From: Rhizobium sp. BK376
GTDB taxonomy: Bacteria; Pseudomonadota; Alphaproteobacteria; Rhizobiales; Rhizobiaceae
Length of the DNA stretch: 64,000 bases
Direction: 5' to 3'
Assembly (NCBI RefSeq): GCF_004341625.1
Contig: NZ_SLZG01000001.1
Location: 248,001-312,000 of the forward strand
This document shows positions 1 to 9,156 of the stretch, one piece after another. The translations under genes and the position numbers were made by a program. The notes under the pieces were generated by a model. It was given only the letters and a program-made list of their open reading frames with translations. It searched no databases and was not told where the DNA came from. The number at the start of each line of letters is the position of its first letter. The first letter of the stretch is position 1.

Positions 1-932
1 ATGATGTTCAGCGCCGCGACGAGAACGATCAGCGTCAGGATCATGAACATCACGTTGCGCTCGACCTGAAGGGCGGAGAAAAAGGTCTCGTTGCGCTGGC
101 GCCAGTCGGTCAGGTTCACCGGGCGTCCGGCCGCCGCCTCGATCTTCGGCCGCAGCGCGTCGACATCATCGGGATTGGTGACGAAAAGCTCGATCGACTG
201 AACGACGCCTTCCGAATTGAAATAAAGCTGGGCCTCTTCCAGCGGCATGAAGATGATCGAGGCATCATATTCCGACATGCCGATCTCGAAAATGCCCGAG
301 ACAGTGTAGGACTTCACCCGCGGATTGACGCCGAAGGGCGTGATGTCGCCATCCGGCGCGATCAGCGTAATCTGGTCGCCGACCGTAATGCCGAGCTGCT
401 GGGCCATGCGCGAGCCGATCAGCACGCCCTGCCCGGCGGCAAAGCCGGTCAGATCACCGGCCTTGATGTTGCCGGCCACGGTCTTCAGCTTTTCCAGATC
501 CTCGGCGCGGATGCCGCGCACCAGCGCGCCGGTACCGGAGCCGGAGCCGCCGGAAGCCAGCGTCTCGCCCTCAACCAGTGGCAGCGCCATGGTCACACTA
601 GGCAAGGTCGAGAATTTCTTGGCGAGTTCATCGTAATTGTTCATCGGCGCGTCCGACGTCTGGACGATGACGTGGCCGTTGAGCCCGAGAATACGGGTGA
701 TGAGTTCGGTTCGGAAGCCGTTCATGACGGCCATGACGATGATCAGCGTGGCGACGCCCAGCATGATGCCGATGAAGGAGAAGCCCGCAATGACGGAAAT
801 GAAGGCTTCCTTGCGCCGGGCGCGCAGATAGCGCCAGGCGACCACTCTTTCAAAGGCGGAGAATGGCCGGGACGCCGGAGCTTTGGCGGATGTCTTTTCC
901 TGCTGGTCTACTGCCGCGCTGCTCACTGCCAT
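1..932 (-). CDS. lolC: LolC/LolE-family lipoprotein-releasing permease (3' end cut by window)
   Basis: This is the inner-membrane permease of the LolCDE ABC exporter, which extracts lipoproteins from the inner membrane for transfer to LolA. Reading from ATG at 932 (AGGAAA ribosome site just upstream) the product begins MAVSSAAVDQQ and has the family layout: a short cytoplasmic N-terminus, a first membrane helix around residues 40-65 (FSFIGIMLGVATLIIVMAV), a long periplasmic domain of the MacB/FtsX type, and the start of a second membrane helix (MFMILTLIVLVAALNII) where the window ends. About 310 residues are present of a usual 410-435. It lies 18 bp after proS in the same direction, so the two are probably co-transcribed. 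LolC and LolE cannot be told apart here; many alphaproteobacteria have one permease gene. Confidence 0.93.
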   Translation of the reverse strand, partial: MAVSSAAVDQQEKTSAKAPASRPFSAFERVVAWRYLRARRKEAFISVIAGFSFIGIMLGVATLIIVMAVMNGFRTELITRILGLNGHVIVQTSDAPMNNYDELAKKFSTLPSVTMALPLVEGETLASGGSGSGTGALVRGIRAEDLEKLKTVAGNIKAGDLTGFAAGQGVLIGSRMAQQLGITVGDQITLIAPDGDITPFGVNPRVKSYTVSGIFEIGMSEYDASIIFMPLEEAQLYFNSEGVVQSIELFVTNPDDVDALRPKIEAAAGRPVNLTDWRQRNETFFSALQVERNVMFMILTLIVLVAALNI

Positions 933-950
933 TCCGTTTCCTGTTCCAAA

Positions 951-2273
951 TCAGCCCGCGAGCTGGTTGATTGCCGCATCGACCGTGATCGTCTGGCGCT
1001 CGCCCGTCTTGCGGTCCTTCACTTCCACTTCGCCGTTCGCGATGGAGCGCGGGCCGACGATGATCTGCTTCGGCACGCCGATCAGGTCGGCGGTCGCAAA
1101 CTTCGTTCCAGCGCGCTCGTCGCGATCGTCGTAAAGCACGTCCTTACCGGCCTTCGTCAGAGCGGCATATAGGGTTTCGCAAGCGGAATCGCAGGCTTCG
1201 TCGCCAGCTTTCATGTTGATTATGATCGCATCGAACGGCGCCACGGATTCCGGCCAGATGATTCCGTTCTCGTCATGCGAGGCTTCGATGATGGCGGGAA
1301 CAAGGCGCGTCGGCCCGATTCCGTAAGATCCCATGTGGACAGCGTGTTCCTTGCCGTCAGGACCCTGCACCTTGGCGCCCATCGGCTCGGAATATTTCGT
1401 GCCGAAATAGAAGATGTGGCCGACCTCGATGCCGCGTGCCGAAAGGCGCTCGCCTTCCGGAATGGCGTTGAAGGCCGCTTCGTCGTGCATTTCCGATGTC
1501 GCCGCATAGACGGAGGTCCACTTGTCGAAGATCGCTTGCAGGCCGGCGACATCATCGAAATCGGTGTCGGCCGAGGGGATGTCGAAATTGACGAAATCCT
1601 TGTGGCTGAAAACTTCCGATTCGCCGGTGTCGGCGAGAATGATGAATTCGTGGCTGTGATTGCCGCCGATCGGGCCGGTGTCGGCGCGCATCGGAATGGC
1701 GCGCAGGCCGAGCCTGTCGAAGGTGCGCAGGTAGGCGACGAACATCTTATTGTAAGAGTTGATCGCGTCTTCCTTGGTCAGATCGAAGGAATAGGCATCC
1801 TTCATCAGGAATTCGCGCGAACGCATGGTGCCGAAGCGCGGGCGGATCTCGTCGCGGAACTTCAGCTGGATATGATAGAGGTTGAGCGGCAGGTCCTTGT
1901 AGGACTTGACATAGGTGCGGAAAATATCCGTCACCATTTCCTCGTTCGTGGGGCCATAGAGCATCGGACGATCCTGCCGGTCCTTGATGCGCAGCATTTC
2001 CTTGCCATAGGCCTCGTAGCGGCCGCTTTCCTGCCAGAGCTCGGCGGACTGCAGCGTCGGCATCAAGAGCTCGATGGCGCCGGAGCGATTCTGCTCTTCG
2101 CGAACGATATTGTTGACCTTGTCCAGGACGCGCTTGCCAAGCGGCAGCCACGAATAAATGCCCTGGCTCTGCTGGCGGATCATGCCCGACCGCAGCATCA
2201 GCCGGTGCGACACGATTTCCGCCTCCTTGGGATTTTCCTTCAGGATGGGCATGAAGTAACGGGATAGGCGCAT
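951..2273 (-). CDS. proS: Proline-tRNA ligase, short type without editing insertion
   Basis: This enzyme charges tRNA-Pro with proline in the cytoplasm. The 440-residue product has class II synthetase motifs: motif 2 around residue 140 ([17 protein letters not shown]) and the C-terminal motif 3 ([10 protein letters not shown]), followed by an anticodon-binding domain. It is much shorter than the roughly 570-residue E. coli enzyme because the editing (INS) domain between motifs 2 and 3 is missing, as is usual for alphaproteobacterial ProRS. I chose the ATG at 2273 ([15 protein letters not shown]), the conserved family N-terminus; an in-frame ATG at 2324 adds 17 residues but has no ribosome site. 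lolC follows 18 bp downstream. Confidence 0.96.
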   Translation of the reverse strand: MRLSRYFMPILKENPKEAEIVSHRLMLRSGMIRQQSQGIYSWLPLGKRVLDKVNNIVREEQNRSGAIELLMPTLQSAELWQESGRYEAYGKEMLRIKDRQDRPMLYGPTNEEMVTDIFRTYVKSYKDLPLNLYHIQLKFRDEIRPRFGTMRSREFLMKDAYSFDLTKEDAINSYNKMFVAYLRTFDRLGLRAIPMRADTGPIGGNHSHEFIILADTGESEVFSHKDFVNFDIPSADTDFDDVAGLQAIFDKWTSVYAATSEMHDEAAFNAIPEGERLSARGIEVGHIFYFGTKYSEPMGAKVQGPDGKEHAVHMGSYGIGPTRLVPAIIEASHDENGIIWPESVAPFDAIIINMKAGDEACDSACETLYAALTKAGKDVLYDDRDERAGTKFATADLIGVPKQIIVGPRSIANGEVEVKDRKTGERQTITVDAAINQLAG

Positions 2274-2461
2274 AGCGGATTCCAGAGATGTTGCCGATTC
2301 CGCAGTCAAGAACGGAATCGCCATAAAGCGTTAACACTGCTGGCGTTCATAGCCGCTTCGCGGCCGGAAAGAAACCCGCCTTGCAGGCGAACGAACGCAT
2401 CAGCCTGACGTTAAAGCAGGGGATTACGGCTTTTCTATACAAATTCGAAAAAGCACATATT

Positions 2462-2490
2462 TCTAAGGACTTGGGCCGAAATTTTGTCAA
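2462..2490 (-). promoter_or_regulatory. Candidate sigma-70-type promoter for proS
   Basis: On the minus strand a perfect TTGACA (2490-2485) is followed, 17 bases on, by CTTAGA (2467-2462). This would give a leader of about 180 bases before the proS ATG at 2273. It is a motif match only. Confidence 0.45.
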
Positions 2491-2549
2491 CAGAAAAATT
2501 TTGTACAAGTGTAGCAAAAATGCAAAAAAACAGATGACAAAGCTCATTC

Positions 2550-2714
2550 TTTGAGCTAGTTTTAGCTCACAAAAGAGGCAGGAAGGTTAAATTCTTGTCG
2601 TTCTCGCGGTCAAGTCTTGGGAGGATCAGATCTTAGGCGCGCTTGCTCGCAGCCCCGGCAACGGATAAGGATCACGCGATACTTAAAACAAGGCTTATAG
2701 CCTTGTTTTTTTTT
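2550..2714 (+). ncRNA. Candidate intergenic small RNA ending in an intrinsic terminator
   Basis: The gap between proS and the DUF1467 gene (2274-2864) has no convincing ORF, yet it holds a strong terminator on the plus strand, where no plus-strand gene exists. Upstream, GAGCTA-GTTT-TAGCTC (about 2554-2569) forms a 6-bp hairpin that could be the 5' stem of a transcript of roughly 150 nt. I found no clear plus-strand promoter, so the 5' end is a guess. Rhizobial alpha-r sRNAs (I recall the alpha-r9/SmrC9 family beside proS) have this size and this kind of 3' end. That family assignment is from memory and unverified. Confidence 0.45.
2685..2714 (+). terminator. Intrinsic terminator, plus-strand orientation
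   Basis: A perfect 10-bp stem, AAAACAAGGC (2685-2694) with GCCTTGTTTT (2700-2709), closes a TTATA loop and runs into a continuous T tract on the plus strand. Read from the minus strand the tail is poor, so it points to a plus-strand transcript. Confidence 0.8.
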
Positions 2715-2864
2715 GGCTTTATGACTTCCCCATCTCGCTCTTCACAGCCTGTTCCGAACCTTCGGAAGAAGCGCCCGCCGGCCTGCATCGATAGATGATT
2801 GGTCAGCCGACAGGCATGCTCTTTGCACTGGCGAGGTAACAATCGTATGACAGATTGCGGGCTA

Positions 2865-3143
2865 TCAACCCCCGTAGCGCGGAACGATCTGCGGCAGGGC
2901 GTCGAAACTGAATCCGAAGTAATCCGTTAGGATGAACCAGCCGCCGTAGATGATAGCCGAAACGAGCGTCGTCATCAGAACGACTCGCCAGCCCCTGAAT
3001 TTCGTCGGCGCGCTTGCGACAGTGCCCAGAACGACTTCGTTGTCTTCGGCCTGCGTACGATGGCCGAATGGCAGGACTGCGAAAAGCGTAATCCACCAGA
3101 CAACGAAATAGACGGCAACTGTCGAAAAAATAGCCTGTGTCAT
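2865..3143 (-). CDS. DUF1467 family small membrane protein
   Basis: The 92-residue product has two predicted membrane helices, one near the N-terminus (about 5-25, FSTVAVYFVVWWITLFAVLP) and one around 53-73 (VVLMTTLVSAIIYGGWFIL). Between them is a short soluble loop, and the tail is PRYGG. This matches the alphaproteobacterial DUF1467 family, whose function is unknown. The start at 3143 has a good ribosome site (GGGAGG). It lies 137 bp after the epimerase-like gene on the same strand and may be the last gene of the long nuo-birA-rnj unit. Rhizobial genomes, as I recall, keep it near proS. Nothing in the sequence indicates a catalytic role. Confidence 0.85.
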   Translation of the reverse strand: MTQAIFSTVAVYFVVWWITLFAVLPFGHRTQAEDNEVVLGTVASAPTKFRGWRVVLMTTLVSAIIYGGWFILTDYFGFSFDALPQIVPRYGG

Positions 3144-3280
3144 GCATGCCTCCCTCGGCGGAGACGGAACCAGGCAGATCGGTCCAAGCCACCTGCCCCT
3201 TCCATCCGCAACGCCGCCTTCATGACATTCTTATAGATGCAAAGCGGTTCTCACTCAAAGCACCGTTAAGTGCCCTAATG

Positions 3281-3685
3281 TCACAGCTGCTCAAGCTCGA
3301 TGAGGGTTCCGAAGAAATCCTTGGGATGCAGGAAGAGAACCGGCTTGCCATGGGCGCCGATCCTGGGTTCGCCACTGCCGAGAACCCGGGCGCCGGCCGA
3401 AAGCAGCCGGTCGCGGGCATTCAGGATATCCGCCACCTCGTAACAAATATGATGCATGCCGCCCGACGGGTTCTTTTCGAGAAAGGCGGCAATGGGAGAA
3501 TCCGATCCGAGAGGCTCCAGAAGCTCGACCTTCGAGTTGGGCAGTTCCACAAAGACGACAGTCACGCCATGCTCCGGCAGGGCCTGAGGCTGCGACACCG
3601 CCGCGCCGAGAATATCGCGATAGCTCTCGGTAGCAGCCGCCAGATCCGGGACCGCAATTGCGATATGATTGATACGTCCCAGCAT
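3281..3685 (-). CDS. mce: Methylmalonyl-CoA epimerase-like VOC protein
   Basis: The 134-residue product is a glyoxalase/VOC-fold protein most like methylmalonyl-CoA epimerase, which interconverts the R and S forms of methylmalonyl-CoA in propionyl-CoA breakdown. It opens with MLGRINHIAIAVPDLAAA and has the family's metal-ligand regions: the N-terminal His (NHIAIAV), HHICYEV in the middle and a Glu near the end (TLIELEQL). The chosen ATG at 3685 has a strong GGGAGGAGG site; the longer frame to 3736 adds 17 residues that resemble no family N-terminus. It starts 48 bp after the RNase J gene, in the same operon direction. Another small-molecule VOC activity is possible, but length and motifs fit the epimerase well. 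Confidence 0.88.
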   Translation of the reverse strand: MLGRINHIAIAVPDLAAATESYRDILGAAVSQPQALPEHGVTVVFVELPNSKVELLEPLGSDSPIAAFLEKNPSGGMHHICYEVADILNARDRLLSAGARVLGSGEPRIGAHGKPVLFLHPKDFFGTLIELEQL

Positions 3686-3732
3686 GCTGGCCTCCTCCCT
3701 GGCCATGCGCCCCGCCTCCCCGAGCGCAGCCT

Positions 3733-5400
3733 TCAAACCTTCGTCAGAAACACCGTGACCACGGGCTTCTTGCCCCAGATCTGATTTGCCGTCGAGCGTA
3801 CGGCACGGCGCACCGCCTCCTGCAGCATGGCGAGATCCTTGCGGCGAGCGCGCGGGACACTCTCGACAGCGCTGACAATAGCGTCGAAGAGCGTGTCTTC
3901 CATATCCTCGCCCTCATCGTCATAGACCGGCAGGCCGATCGGCACGAGATCGGGGTCGCCAACGATATCGTAGCGGCTATCCAGCACGACGTTGACGGCG
4001 ACATGGCCGACAAAGGACAATTTCTTCCGTTCGCCGATACCCATTTCGTCGAAATCGCCGATCAGCGTTCCGTCCTTGTAGATACGTCCATGTGGCGCCT
4101 CGTCCACGACCTGTACCGGGCCGGGCGCCAATCGCAGCACGTCGCCATTGCGTACGCGCGGCACGGTCGCGATACCGGATTGCTCGGCCAGTTCCTTGTG
4201 CGCAGTCAGGTGTGCAGCTTCGCCATGGACCGGCACGACGACCTTCGGCCGGGTCCATTGATACATCTTCTGCAACTCGTTGCGACGCGGATGGCCGGAT
4301 ACGTGAACCAGCGCCTCACTGTCGGTAATGATGTGAACGCCTTGTTCCACCAATCCGTTCTTGATGTCCTGGATCGCCTTCTCGTTGCCGGGAATGGCGC
4401 GGGAGGAAAAGACGACGATGTCGCCGGCCGAGAGGGCCACATTGCGCATCTCGTCGCGCGACAGCTTGGCAAGCGCTGCTCTCGGCTCACCCTGGCTGCC
4501 GGTCAGGATCACGACGACCTTGTCGCGCGGAATATAGCCGTATTCGTCCTCGGCGATGAACGGCTTGACGCCCTCCATCAGACCGACATCGCGCGCAACA
4601 TCGACGACGCGCTTCAGCGAGCTGCCGAGCAGCAGCACTTCGCGGCCCGCGGCTTCAGCCGCCTCCGCGACCGTGCGGATACGGCCGACATTGGAGGAGA
4701 AGGTGGTGATCGCCACACGGCCCTCGGCCGCCTCGATGATCTTGCGCAGGCTCTCCGAGACATCCTTCTCTGAAGGTGAAACGCCATCGCGCAGCGCGTT
4801 GGTGGAATCGCACATCAGCGCCAGCACGCCCTCATCGCCGAGCTGCTTGAAACGCGTCTCGTCCGTCAGGGGACCCAGCGACGGCTCGTGGTCGATCTTC
4901 CAGTCGCCGGTGTGGATCACGTTGCCGAGCGGCGTGCGGATCATCAGCGACATCGGCTCGGGAATGGAGTGGTTGACCGCGACGCCCTCAACGCTGAACG
5001 GGCCGACATTGATGCGGTCGCCAGCCCTAAAGATCGTCACGGGAATTTCACCCATCGTTTTCTCGTAGTCGCGCTTGGCTTCCAGCAACCCGGCGGTGAA
5101 CGGAGAGGCATAGATCGGAACGTTCAGCCCCGGCCACAGGTCGCTCAGCGCTCCGTAGTGATCCTCATGCGCATGCGTGATGATGATCGCCTTGAGGTTC
5201 TTGCGCTCCTTTGCGAGGAAGCGGATATCGGGCAGAACGAGATCGACGCCCGGCAGATCCGGACCCGGGAAGGTCACGCCGCAATCGACCATGATCCACT
5301 GGCGATGCTCTGGCGCCCCATAGCCGTAGAGCGCGAGATTCATGCCGATCTCGCCCACTCCGCCGAGCGGCAGAAACACCAGTTCGTCTTGGTTCGCCAT
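3733..5400 (-). CDS. rnj: Ribonuclease J
   Basis: RNase J is a cytoplasmic metallo-beta-lactamase-fold ribonuclease with endo- and 5'-exonuclease activity that acts in rRNA maturation and mRNA decay. The 555-residue product contains the zinc motif HAHEDH at residues 76-81, then the beta-CASP domain, the RNA-metabolising metallo-beta-lactamase C-motif region (HVSGHPRRNEL) and the C-terminal domain typical of the family. Length is normal. The start at 5400 (MANQDELVFLPLGG) matches the family; an ATG at 5445 would overlap birA. The ribosome site is weak (TTAGAAAATAAT), so translation may depend on coupling to birA, which ends 16 bp upstream. Alphaproteobacteria use one RNase J together with RNase E. 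Confidence 0.94.
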   Translation of the reverse strand: MANQDELVFLPLGGVGEIGMNLALYGYGAPEHRQWIMVDCGVTFPGPDLPGVDLVLPDIRFLAKERKNLKAIIITHAHEDHYGALSDLWPGLNVPIYASPFTAGLLEAKRDYEKTMGEIPVTIFRAGDRINVGPFSVEGVAVNHSIPEPMSLMIRTPLGNVIHTGDWKIDHEPSLGPLTDETRFKQLGDEGVLALMCDSTNALRDGVSPSEKDVSESLRKIIEAAEGRVAITTFSSNVGRIRTVAEAAEAAGREVLLLGSSLKRVVDVARDVGLMEGVKPFIAEDEYGYIPRDKVVVILTGSQGEPRAALAKLSRDEMRNVALSAGDIVVFSSRAIPGNEKAIQDIKNGLVEQGVHIITDSEALVHVSGHPRRNELQKMYQWTRPKVVVPVHGEAAHLTAHKELAEQSGIATVPRVRNGDVLRLAPGPVQVVDEAPHGRIYKDGTLIGDFDEMGIGERKKLSFVGHVAVNVVLDSRYDIVGDPDLVPIGLPVYDDEGEDMEDTLFDAIVSAVESVPRARRKDLAMLQEAVRRAVRSTANQIWGKKPVVTVFLTKV

Positions 5401-5416
5401 ATTATTTTCTAATCCA

Positions 5417-6181
5417 TTATCCGAAAAAAACATCACCGGCAGCAATCGGCATCATCCTGCCCCCGCCAGTGTCGAGCATCAACAGGCCATTATCATCTAT
5501 TCCGGCGAATTGGCCGGAAATCGAGCGATCGGGCAGATTGACGGTTATCTTTTCGCCGACGCCGCAGGCCACCTGTCGCCAGCGCGCGGTGATATCGCGG
5601 ATTCCCCTGCCGCCATCCCATTCGTCGAGGGCCTCGACCATGGAGGCAAACAGGCGGGCGAAGAGTTCTTCCGGCGATGCGGATGTGCCCTGCTCGCGCA
5701 AGCATGTAACCGGATAGATGGCGTTGTCAGGCTTCGTGGCGATATTGACGCCGATCCCGATCACAAGAGCGTATCGGCCATCGACCAGCTTTTCGCCTTC
5801 GATCAGGATGCCGCAAGTCTTCTTTCGGCCGATCAGTATGTCGTTCGGCCACTTGACCTCCACCGGTTCCGAAGACGGCGGCAGAACGGAACGTACAGCC
5901 TGATGCACGGCGACCGCGACAGCCAGTGGCAAGGAACCGAGCTGCTCCATCGGAGCGGGGTCAATCAAAAGAAGGGATGCATAGAGATTGCCGGGTTCGG
6001 AGACCCAGGGCCGTCCGCGTCGTCCGCGACCGCCGGTCTGACGGGCGGCGGTGACCCAGAGATCGCCGGCGTCTCCGGCGCGAGCCCGCACAAGACATTC
6101 CGTATTGGTGGACGATGTCTCTAGGAGGGCATCATGCCGGAAGTCGGCGACCGACTTCCGGCGTTTCATATCAGAAGCCAT
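5417..6181 (-). CDS. birA: Biotin-[acetyl-CoA-carboxylase] ligase, no DNA-binding domain
   Basis: BirA activates biotin as biotinyl-AMP and attaches it to the biotin carrier protein. The 254-residue product has the biotinyl-AMP loop GGRGRRGRPW around residue 51, the KWPNDI motif, and a short C-terminal SH3-like domain ending DVFFG. The N-terminal helix-turn-helix that makes E. coli BirA a repressor is absent, so this is a ligase only. The ATG at 6181 overlaps the nuoN stop (TGATG), indicating translational coupling; a TTG one codon earlier is a less likely start. A birA gene after nuoN is a known alphaproteobacterial arrangement. Confidence 0.94.
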   Translation of the reverse strand: MASDMKRRKSVADFRHDALLETSSTNTECLVRARAGDAGDLWVTAARQTGGRGRRGRPWVSEPGNLYASLLLIDPAPMEQLGSLPLAVAVAVHQAVRSVLPPSSEPVEVKWPNDILIGRKKTCGILIEGEKLVDGRYALVIGIGVNIATKPDNAIYPVTCLREQGTSASPEELFARLFASMVEALDEWDGGRGIRDITARWRQVACGVGEKITVNLPDRSISGQFAGIDDNGLLMLDTGGGRMMPIAAGDVFFG

Positions 6182-7626
6182 CAAAACAGCGTCGCGGCAG
6201 CCAGTTCAGCAGCACCACCGATAGAGGAGCCGATAAAGACATAGCCGAGCACGAAGAGGCCGGAGAGACCGAAGACCAGACGCAGCGAGCCGGACGTGCG
6301 GGCGAACTGGCCGGTTGCTTCGTCGAACCACATCACCTTGATGACGCGCAGGTAGTAGTAGCAGCCCACGACCGACGCCAGAACACCGATGATCGCAAGA
6401 CCATAGAGATGCGCCTGGATGGCCGCGACGAAGACGAAGTACTTCGCAAAGAAGCCGGCGAGCGGCGGAATGCCGGCAAGCGAGAACATCAGTGCGGTCT
6501 GGACAACAGCCATGAAGGGATTGGTCGTCGACAGGCCGGCGAGATCATCGATGTTCTCGACCTGCGTCCCGTCTGCGCGGCGCATCGACATGATGATCGC
6601 AAAGCTGCCGAGCGTCATGGCCATGTAGATGAGCATGTAGAGCATGACACCCGACACGCCCGTCTGTGTGCCGGCGGCAAGGCCGACCAGCGCATAGCCC
6701 ATGTGACCGATCGAGGAATAGGCCATCAGTCGCTTGATGTTCTTCTGGCCGATTGCCGCGAAGGAGCCGAGCAGCATCGAGGCAATCGAGATGAAGGTGA
6801 TGACCTGCTGCCAGTCCGCAAGGATCGGCTGGAAGGCGGTAATGACGATGCGGGTCATCATCGCCATGGCGGCAACCTTGGGGGCGCCAGCCAGGAAGGC
6901 GGTAACCGGGGTCGGCGCGCCTTCATACACGTCCGGCGTCCACATGTGGAACGGAACGGCCGAGATCTTGAAGGCGATGCCAGCAAGGATGAAGACCAGG
7001 CCGAAGATGAGGCCGAGCGAGCGAGCGCCATCCGCCGTCAGCGCATGGGCGACGTCGACGAAATGCGTGTGGCCGGTGAAGCCGTAGACCAGCGACATGC
7101 CGTAGAGCAGCATCCCCGAAGACAGGGCTCCAAGGACGAAGTACTTGAGGCCGGCTTCCGTCGATTTCAGGCTGTCGCGGTTGATCGCAGCGATGACGTA
7201 GATCGCGAGCGACTGCAGCTCAAGGCCGAGATAGAGCGAGATCAGGTCGTTTGCCGAAATCATCAGCAGGATGCCGAGGGTGCTCAACACCAGAAGAACG
7301 GGGAACTCGAACTTGTCGAGCTGGTTCTCTGAAGCATGGTTCAGCGACATGAACAGCGCCACAAAGGAACCGATCAGCGCGGTAACCTTCATGAAGCGGG
7401 AGAAGCCATCCGCGAGATAGACGCCGCCATAGGCGAGGCCTTCGCTGGGCACGAAGACCAGCCAGAGAGCAGCAATGGCAAAGACAATGAGCGCGAGCAC
7501 GCTCACCATCCGCCCCGAACGTTCGCCTGCAAAGACGCCGATCATGAGCAGAACAAGTGCGCCGACCGCGAGGATGAGTTCCGGGACGGAAAGATGCAGG
7601 CTTGCGAGAATTGTGTCAGCGGTCAT
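6181..7626 (-). CDS. nuoN: NADH-quinone oxidoreductase subunit N
   Basis: NuoN is one of the three antiporter-like proton-pumping subunits in the membrane arm of respiratory complex I. The 481-residue product is hydrophobic throughout, about 14 helices, and has the proton-channel segments shared by the family: the conserved lysine stretch [20 protein letters not shown] in the middle and [19 protein letters not shown] further on. Length is normal. It is the last nuo gene; the start is 18 bp after nuoM and the stop overlaps birA. Confidence 0.97.
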   Translation of the reverse strand: MTADTILASLHLSVPELILAVGALVLLMIGVFAGERSGRMVSVLALIVFAIAALWLVFVPSEGLAYGGVYLADGFSRFMKVTALIGSFVALFMSLNHASENQLDKFEFPVLLVLSTLGILLMISANDLISLYLGLELQSLAIYVIAAINRDSLKSTEAGLKYFVLGALSSGMLLYGMSLVYGFTGHTHFVDVAHALTADGARSLGLIFGLVFILAGIAFKISAVPFHMWTPDVYEGAPTPVTAFLAGAPKVAAMAMMTRIVITAFQPILADWQQVITFISIASMLLGSFAAIGQKNIKRLMAYSSIGHMGYALVGLAAGTQTGVSGVMLYMLIYMAMTLGSFAIIMSMRRADGTQVENIDDLAGLSTTNPFMAVVQTALMFSLAGIPPLAGFFAKYFVFVAAIQAHLYGLAIIGVLASVVGCYYYLRVIKVMWFDEATGQFARTSGSLRLVFGLSGLFVLGYVFIGSSIGGAAELAAATLF

Positions 7627-7644
7627 GTCGAAAAAGTCCTGTCA

Positions 7645-9156
7645 TCATTTCATCGACAGCGCAACATTCTGCGCGGCGTGCAGGGCTGCGGTGTAGTTGT
7701 TCACGAGATGGTCAACCGAAGCAGCCGTCGCGTCGAAGATCGGGGCCGGGTAGACGCCGAAGAAGATCGTCAGCACGATCAGCGGATAAAGGATCAGCTG
7801 TTCACGCGGCGACAGATCGAGCAGCGCCTTCAGCTTTTCCTTCTCCAGCGCACCGAAGATCACGCGGCGGTAAAGCCAGAGCGCATAGGCAGCCGAGAGG
7901 ATGACGCCGGTGGCGGCAAAGAGAGCAACCCAGGTATTAGTGCGGTAGGCGCCGATCAGCGTTAGGAACTCGCCGATGAAGCCCGACGTGCCCGGGAGAC
8001 CGACGTTTGCCATGGTGAAAACCATCATCGCAACGGCGTATTTCGGCATGTTGTTGACCAGGCCGCCGTAAGCGGAGATCTCGCGGGTATGCGTCCGGTC
8101 ATAGATCACGCCGACGCACAGGAAGAGCGCGCCGGACACGATACCGTGTGAGAGCATCTGGAAGATCGCGCCCTGAACACCCTGCTGGTTGGCGGCGAAA
8201 ATGCCCATGGTGACATAGCCCATGTGCGCAACCGAGGAATAGGCGATCAGTTTCTTGATATCTTCCTGCATCAACGCCACCAGCGAGGTGTAGATGATGG
8301 CGATGACCGACAGCGAGAAGACGAAGGGTGCGAAATAGTGAGACGCATCCGGGAACATGGCCAGCGAGAAGCGGATGAGGCCATAGCCGCCAAGCTTCAG
8401 CATGATACCAGCCAGGATGACGGAGCCTGCCGTCGGCGCCTGAACGTGCGCGTCCGGTAGCCAGGTATGGACCGGCCACATCGGCATCTTGACCGCGAAG
8501 GAGGCAAAGAATGCCAGCCATAACCACGTCTGCAGCGAAGGCGGGAACTTGAAAGCCAGCAACGTCGGAATATCGGTCGTGCCAGCCTGCCAGTACATCG
8601 CCATGATAGCAAGGAGCATGAGCACGGAGCCAAGCAGCGTGTAGAGGAAGAACTTGTAGCTGGCGTAGACGCGATCCTTGCCGCCCCAGACACCGATGAT
8701 GAGGAACATCGGAATAAGGCCGGCCTCGAAGAAGACGTAGAACAGGACGATGTCGAGGGACACGAAAACGCCCGTCATCATCGTCTCTAGGACGAGGAAG
8801 GCGATCATGTAGTCCTTGATGCGCTTCTCGACCGACAGCCAGCTTGCCAGGACGCAGAAAGGCATCAGGAAGGCGGTCAGGACGACGAAGAGCATCGAAA
8901 TGCCGTCGACACCGACATGATAGGAGATGCCCGTGCCGAGCCAGCTGTGGCTTTCCACCATCTGGAAGCCGGGATTGGCGTTGTCGAAGCCGATCCAGAC
9001 GAACAGGGAGACGATAAAGGTGAAGACGGTCGTCGCCAGCGAGATGTTCAGGACATTGCGGCGGCCGTTCGGTCCGTCATCCCGCATGAAAAGCAGGAGC
9101 AGGACGCCGACCAGCGGCAGGAACGTGACCGTTGTAAGAATGGGCCAATCGGTCAT
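7645..9156 (-). CDS. nuoM: NADH-quinone oxidoreductase subunit M
   Basis: NuoM is the second antiporter-like subunit of complex I. The 503-residue protein has the typical proton-translocation block [19 protein letters not shown], with the conserved lysine, and [18 protein letters not shown]. An early glutamate in [18 protein letters not shown] matches the helix 5 Glu needed for pumping. Its ATG at 9156 overlaps the nuoL stop by one base (TGATG), so translation of L and M is coupled. Confidence 0.97.
   Translation of the reverse strand: MTDWPILTTVTFLPLVGVLLLLFMRDDGPNGRRNVLNISLATTVFTFIVSLFVWIGFDNANPGFQMVESHSWLGTGISYHVGVDGISMLFVVLTAFLMPFCVLASWLSVEKRIKDYMIAFLVLETMMTGVFVSLDIVLFYVFFEAGLIPMFLIIGVWGGKDRVYASYKFFLYTLLGSVLMLLAIMAMYWQAGTTDIPTLLAFKFPPSLQTWLWLAFFASFAVKMPMWPVHTWLPDAHVQAPTAGSVILAGIMLKLGGYGLIRFSLAMFPDASHYFAPFVFSLSVIAIIYTSLVALMQEDIKKLIAYSSVAHMGYVTMGIFAANQQGVQGAIFQMLSHGIVSGALFLCVGVIYDRTHTREISAYGGLVNNMPKYAVAMMVFTMANVGLPGTSGFIGEFLTLIGAYRTNTWVALFAATGVILSAAYALWLYRRVIFGALEKEKLKALLDLSPREQLILYPLIVLTIFFGVYPAPIFDATAASVDHLVNNYTAALHAAQNVALSMK

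Noticed and set aside
2347..2547. 66-residue minus-strand frame upstream of proS (MSFVICFFAFLLHL)
   Set aside because: No ribosome site, overlaps the proS promoter candidate, and the hydrophobic start comes from an A/T-rich tract.
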